From Streptomyces iconiensis (lineage in GTDB: Bacteria > Actinomycetota > Actinomycetes > Streptomycetales > Streptomycetaceae), in assembly GCF_028657195.3 (NCBI RefSeq), contig NZ_JANCPR020000006.1:62001-126000 (forward strand): DNA of 64,000 bases. The letters are read 5' to 3'. Under the pieces are notes generated by a model. That model did not search any database, was not told where the DNA came from, and saw nothing but the letters and a program-made list of their open reading frames with translations. The position numbers and the translations under genes were made by a program. Within the stretch, counting starts at the first letter, position 1. Each line of letters begins with the position of its first letter. Below, piece after piece: positions 63,271-64,000 of this stretch.

Positions 63271-64000
63271 CCTGCTTGATCCGCTCCTCCACGACGAGCG
63301 AGCCGTGCCCGGCGTCGTAGCGGTAGACCTCGTGCGGGTGACCGCGCTGCTCCAGGCGCTCCACGTAGTTCTCCACCTGACGGATCGGGCAGCGCGGGTC
63401 GTTCACGCCCGCCGAGATGTAGACCGGGGCCCGGACCTTGTCCACATAGGTGAGCGGTGACGATGCCTCGAAGCGCTCAGGGACCTCCTCGGGCGTGCCG
63501 CCCAGGAGCGTCCTGTCCATGGACTTCAGGGCTTCCATCTCGTCGTGGTAGGCGGTCACGTAGTCCGCGACCGGCACGGCGGCCAGCCCCAGCGCCCAGG
63601 TCTCAGGCTGTGTACCCAGGCCGAGCAGCGTGAGGTATCCGCCCCACGAACCGCCCGCCAGCACCAGCCTGTCGGGGTTGGAGAGGCCCGAGCCGACGGC
63701 CCATTCGCGTACGGCCTCGACGTCCTCCAGCTCGATCAGACCCACGCGGTGCTTGAGCGCGTCGGTCCACTCGCGCCCGTACCCGGTCGAGCCCCTGTAG
63801 TTGACGCGTACGACGGCGAAGCCGTGGTCGACCCAGGCGGCCGGCTGTCCGGCGAAGGAGTCCGTGTCGTGGTGGGTGGGGCCGCCGTGCACCTCGAAGA
63901 CCGTCGGGAACGGGCCCTCGCCCTGCGGCTTCTGCACCAGCGCGTGGATCTTCCCGCCAGGCCCCTCGACCCAGGCGTCCTCGACCGGTACGGAGCCCGG
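63197..64000 (-). CDS. S9 prolyl oligopeptidase-family peptidase, C-terminal part
   Basis: The frame is open through base 64000, so the N-terminal beta-propeller is outside the window. The visible 267 residues are the catalytic domain: GPFPTVFEVHGGPTHHDTDS, VVRVNYRGSTGYGREWTDAL, the serine in LVLAGGSWGGYLTLLGLG, the aspartate in AGVNDPRCPIRQ, and the histidine in RYDAGHGSLVVEERIKQ. The full triad is present. It is convergent with SURF1, overlapping it by 74 bases. Substrate preference is not predictable. Confidence 0.95.
   Translation of the reverse strand, partial: PGSVPVEDAWVEGPGGKIHALVQKPQGEGPFPTVFEVHGGPTHHDTDSFAGQPAAWVDHGFAVVRVNYRGSTGYGREWTDALKHRVGLIELEDVEAVREWAVGSGLSNPDRLVLAGGSWGGYLTLLGLGTQPETWALGLAAVPVADYVTAYHDEMEALKSMDRTLLGGTPEEVPERFEASSPLTYVDKVRAPVYISAGVNDPRCPIRQVENYVERLEQRGHPHEVYRYDAGHGSLVVEERIKQVRLEIDFALRHLPGAAQAPGAAQG

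Overview
The window is very GC-rich DNA with GTG/ATG starts, purine-rich ribosome sites and many actinobacterial protein families (GAF-ANTAR pairs, XRE/DUF5753 with DUF397, DUF5063, DUF4232, DUF5707, DUF5937, SCO4225-type membrane protein, K15-like DD-peptidase, Streptomyces aminopeptidase). It is almost certainly a chromosomal segment of Streptomyces or a close relative.

Layout. 0-10 kb: end of a TctC-type binding protein, a STAS protein, two tandem GAF-ANTAR regulators, a short UvrA-like ATPase, a DUF4232 lipoprotein, an XRE/DUF397 module with three tiny divergent genes, and a DUF5937/ArsR-like regulator. 10-21 kb: a cell-envelope cluster with a GT-C-like membrane protein, a membrane-anchored sulfite-oxidase-fold protein, a GT2 / DUF2064 / methyltransferase operon, an OmpR-type two-component system and an NAD-dependent epimerase. 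20-26 kb: MFS exporter with divergent LysR, a decayed TetR gene beside an aldo/keto reductase, and an alpha/beta hydrolase next to a 125-bp inverted-repeat element. 26-40 kb: two paralogous NmrA-like SDR genes, each near a sigma factor with a SnoaL-like tail, enclosing a secreted RelA/SpoT-like pyrophosphokinase, a degenerate P450 coupled to a PEP-mutase-family gene, a ROK/MFS pair and an acetoacetate decarboxylase / hydroxyacyl-CoA dehydrogenase pair. 40-51 kb: a SCO4225-like membrane protein, a NarL-type two-component system whose kinase is two kinase modules fused, a K15-like DD-peptidase, an M20 hydrolase, a DUF5707 protein, a broken trypsin-like protease and an M28 aminopeptidase. 51.6-64 kb: core genes: tRNA-Ser(GGA), SRP RNA, dnaX, ybaB, recR, DUF5063, a VWA protein, ask with its internal beta-subunit start, a SigE-type ECF factor with a probable membrane partner, SURF1 and an S9 peptidase cut by the window end.

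Working themes. Translational coupling by 4-base overlaps is frequent (GT2-DUF2064-methyltransferase, sulfite-oxidase-like protein and partner, P450-like and PEP-mutase-like, kinase and regulator, sigma and partner). Short tandem repeats are unusually common, both in spacers (several arrays begin at or contain the upstream stop codon) and as in-frame low-complexity insertions in otherwise conserved proteins. Three genes are decayed (TetR, VOC/glyoxalase-like, trypsin-like protease). No CRISPR array, complete insertion sequence, prophage or complete antibiotic gene cluster was seen.
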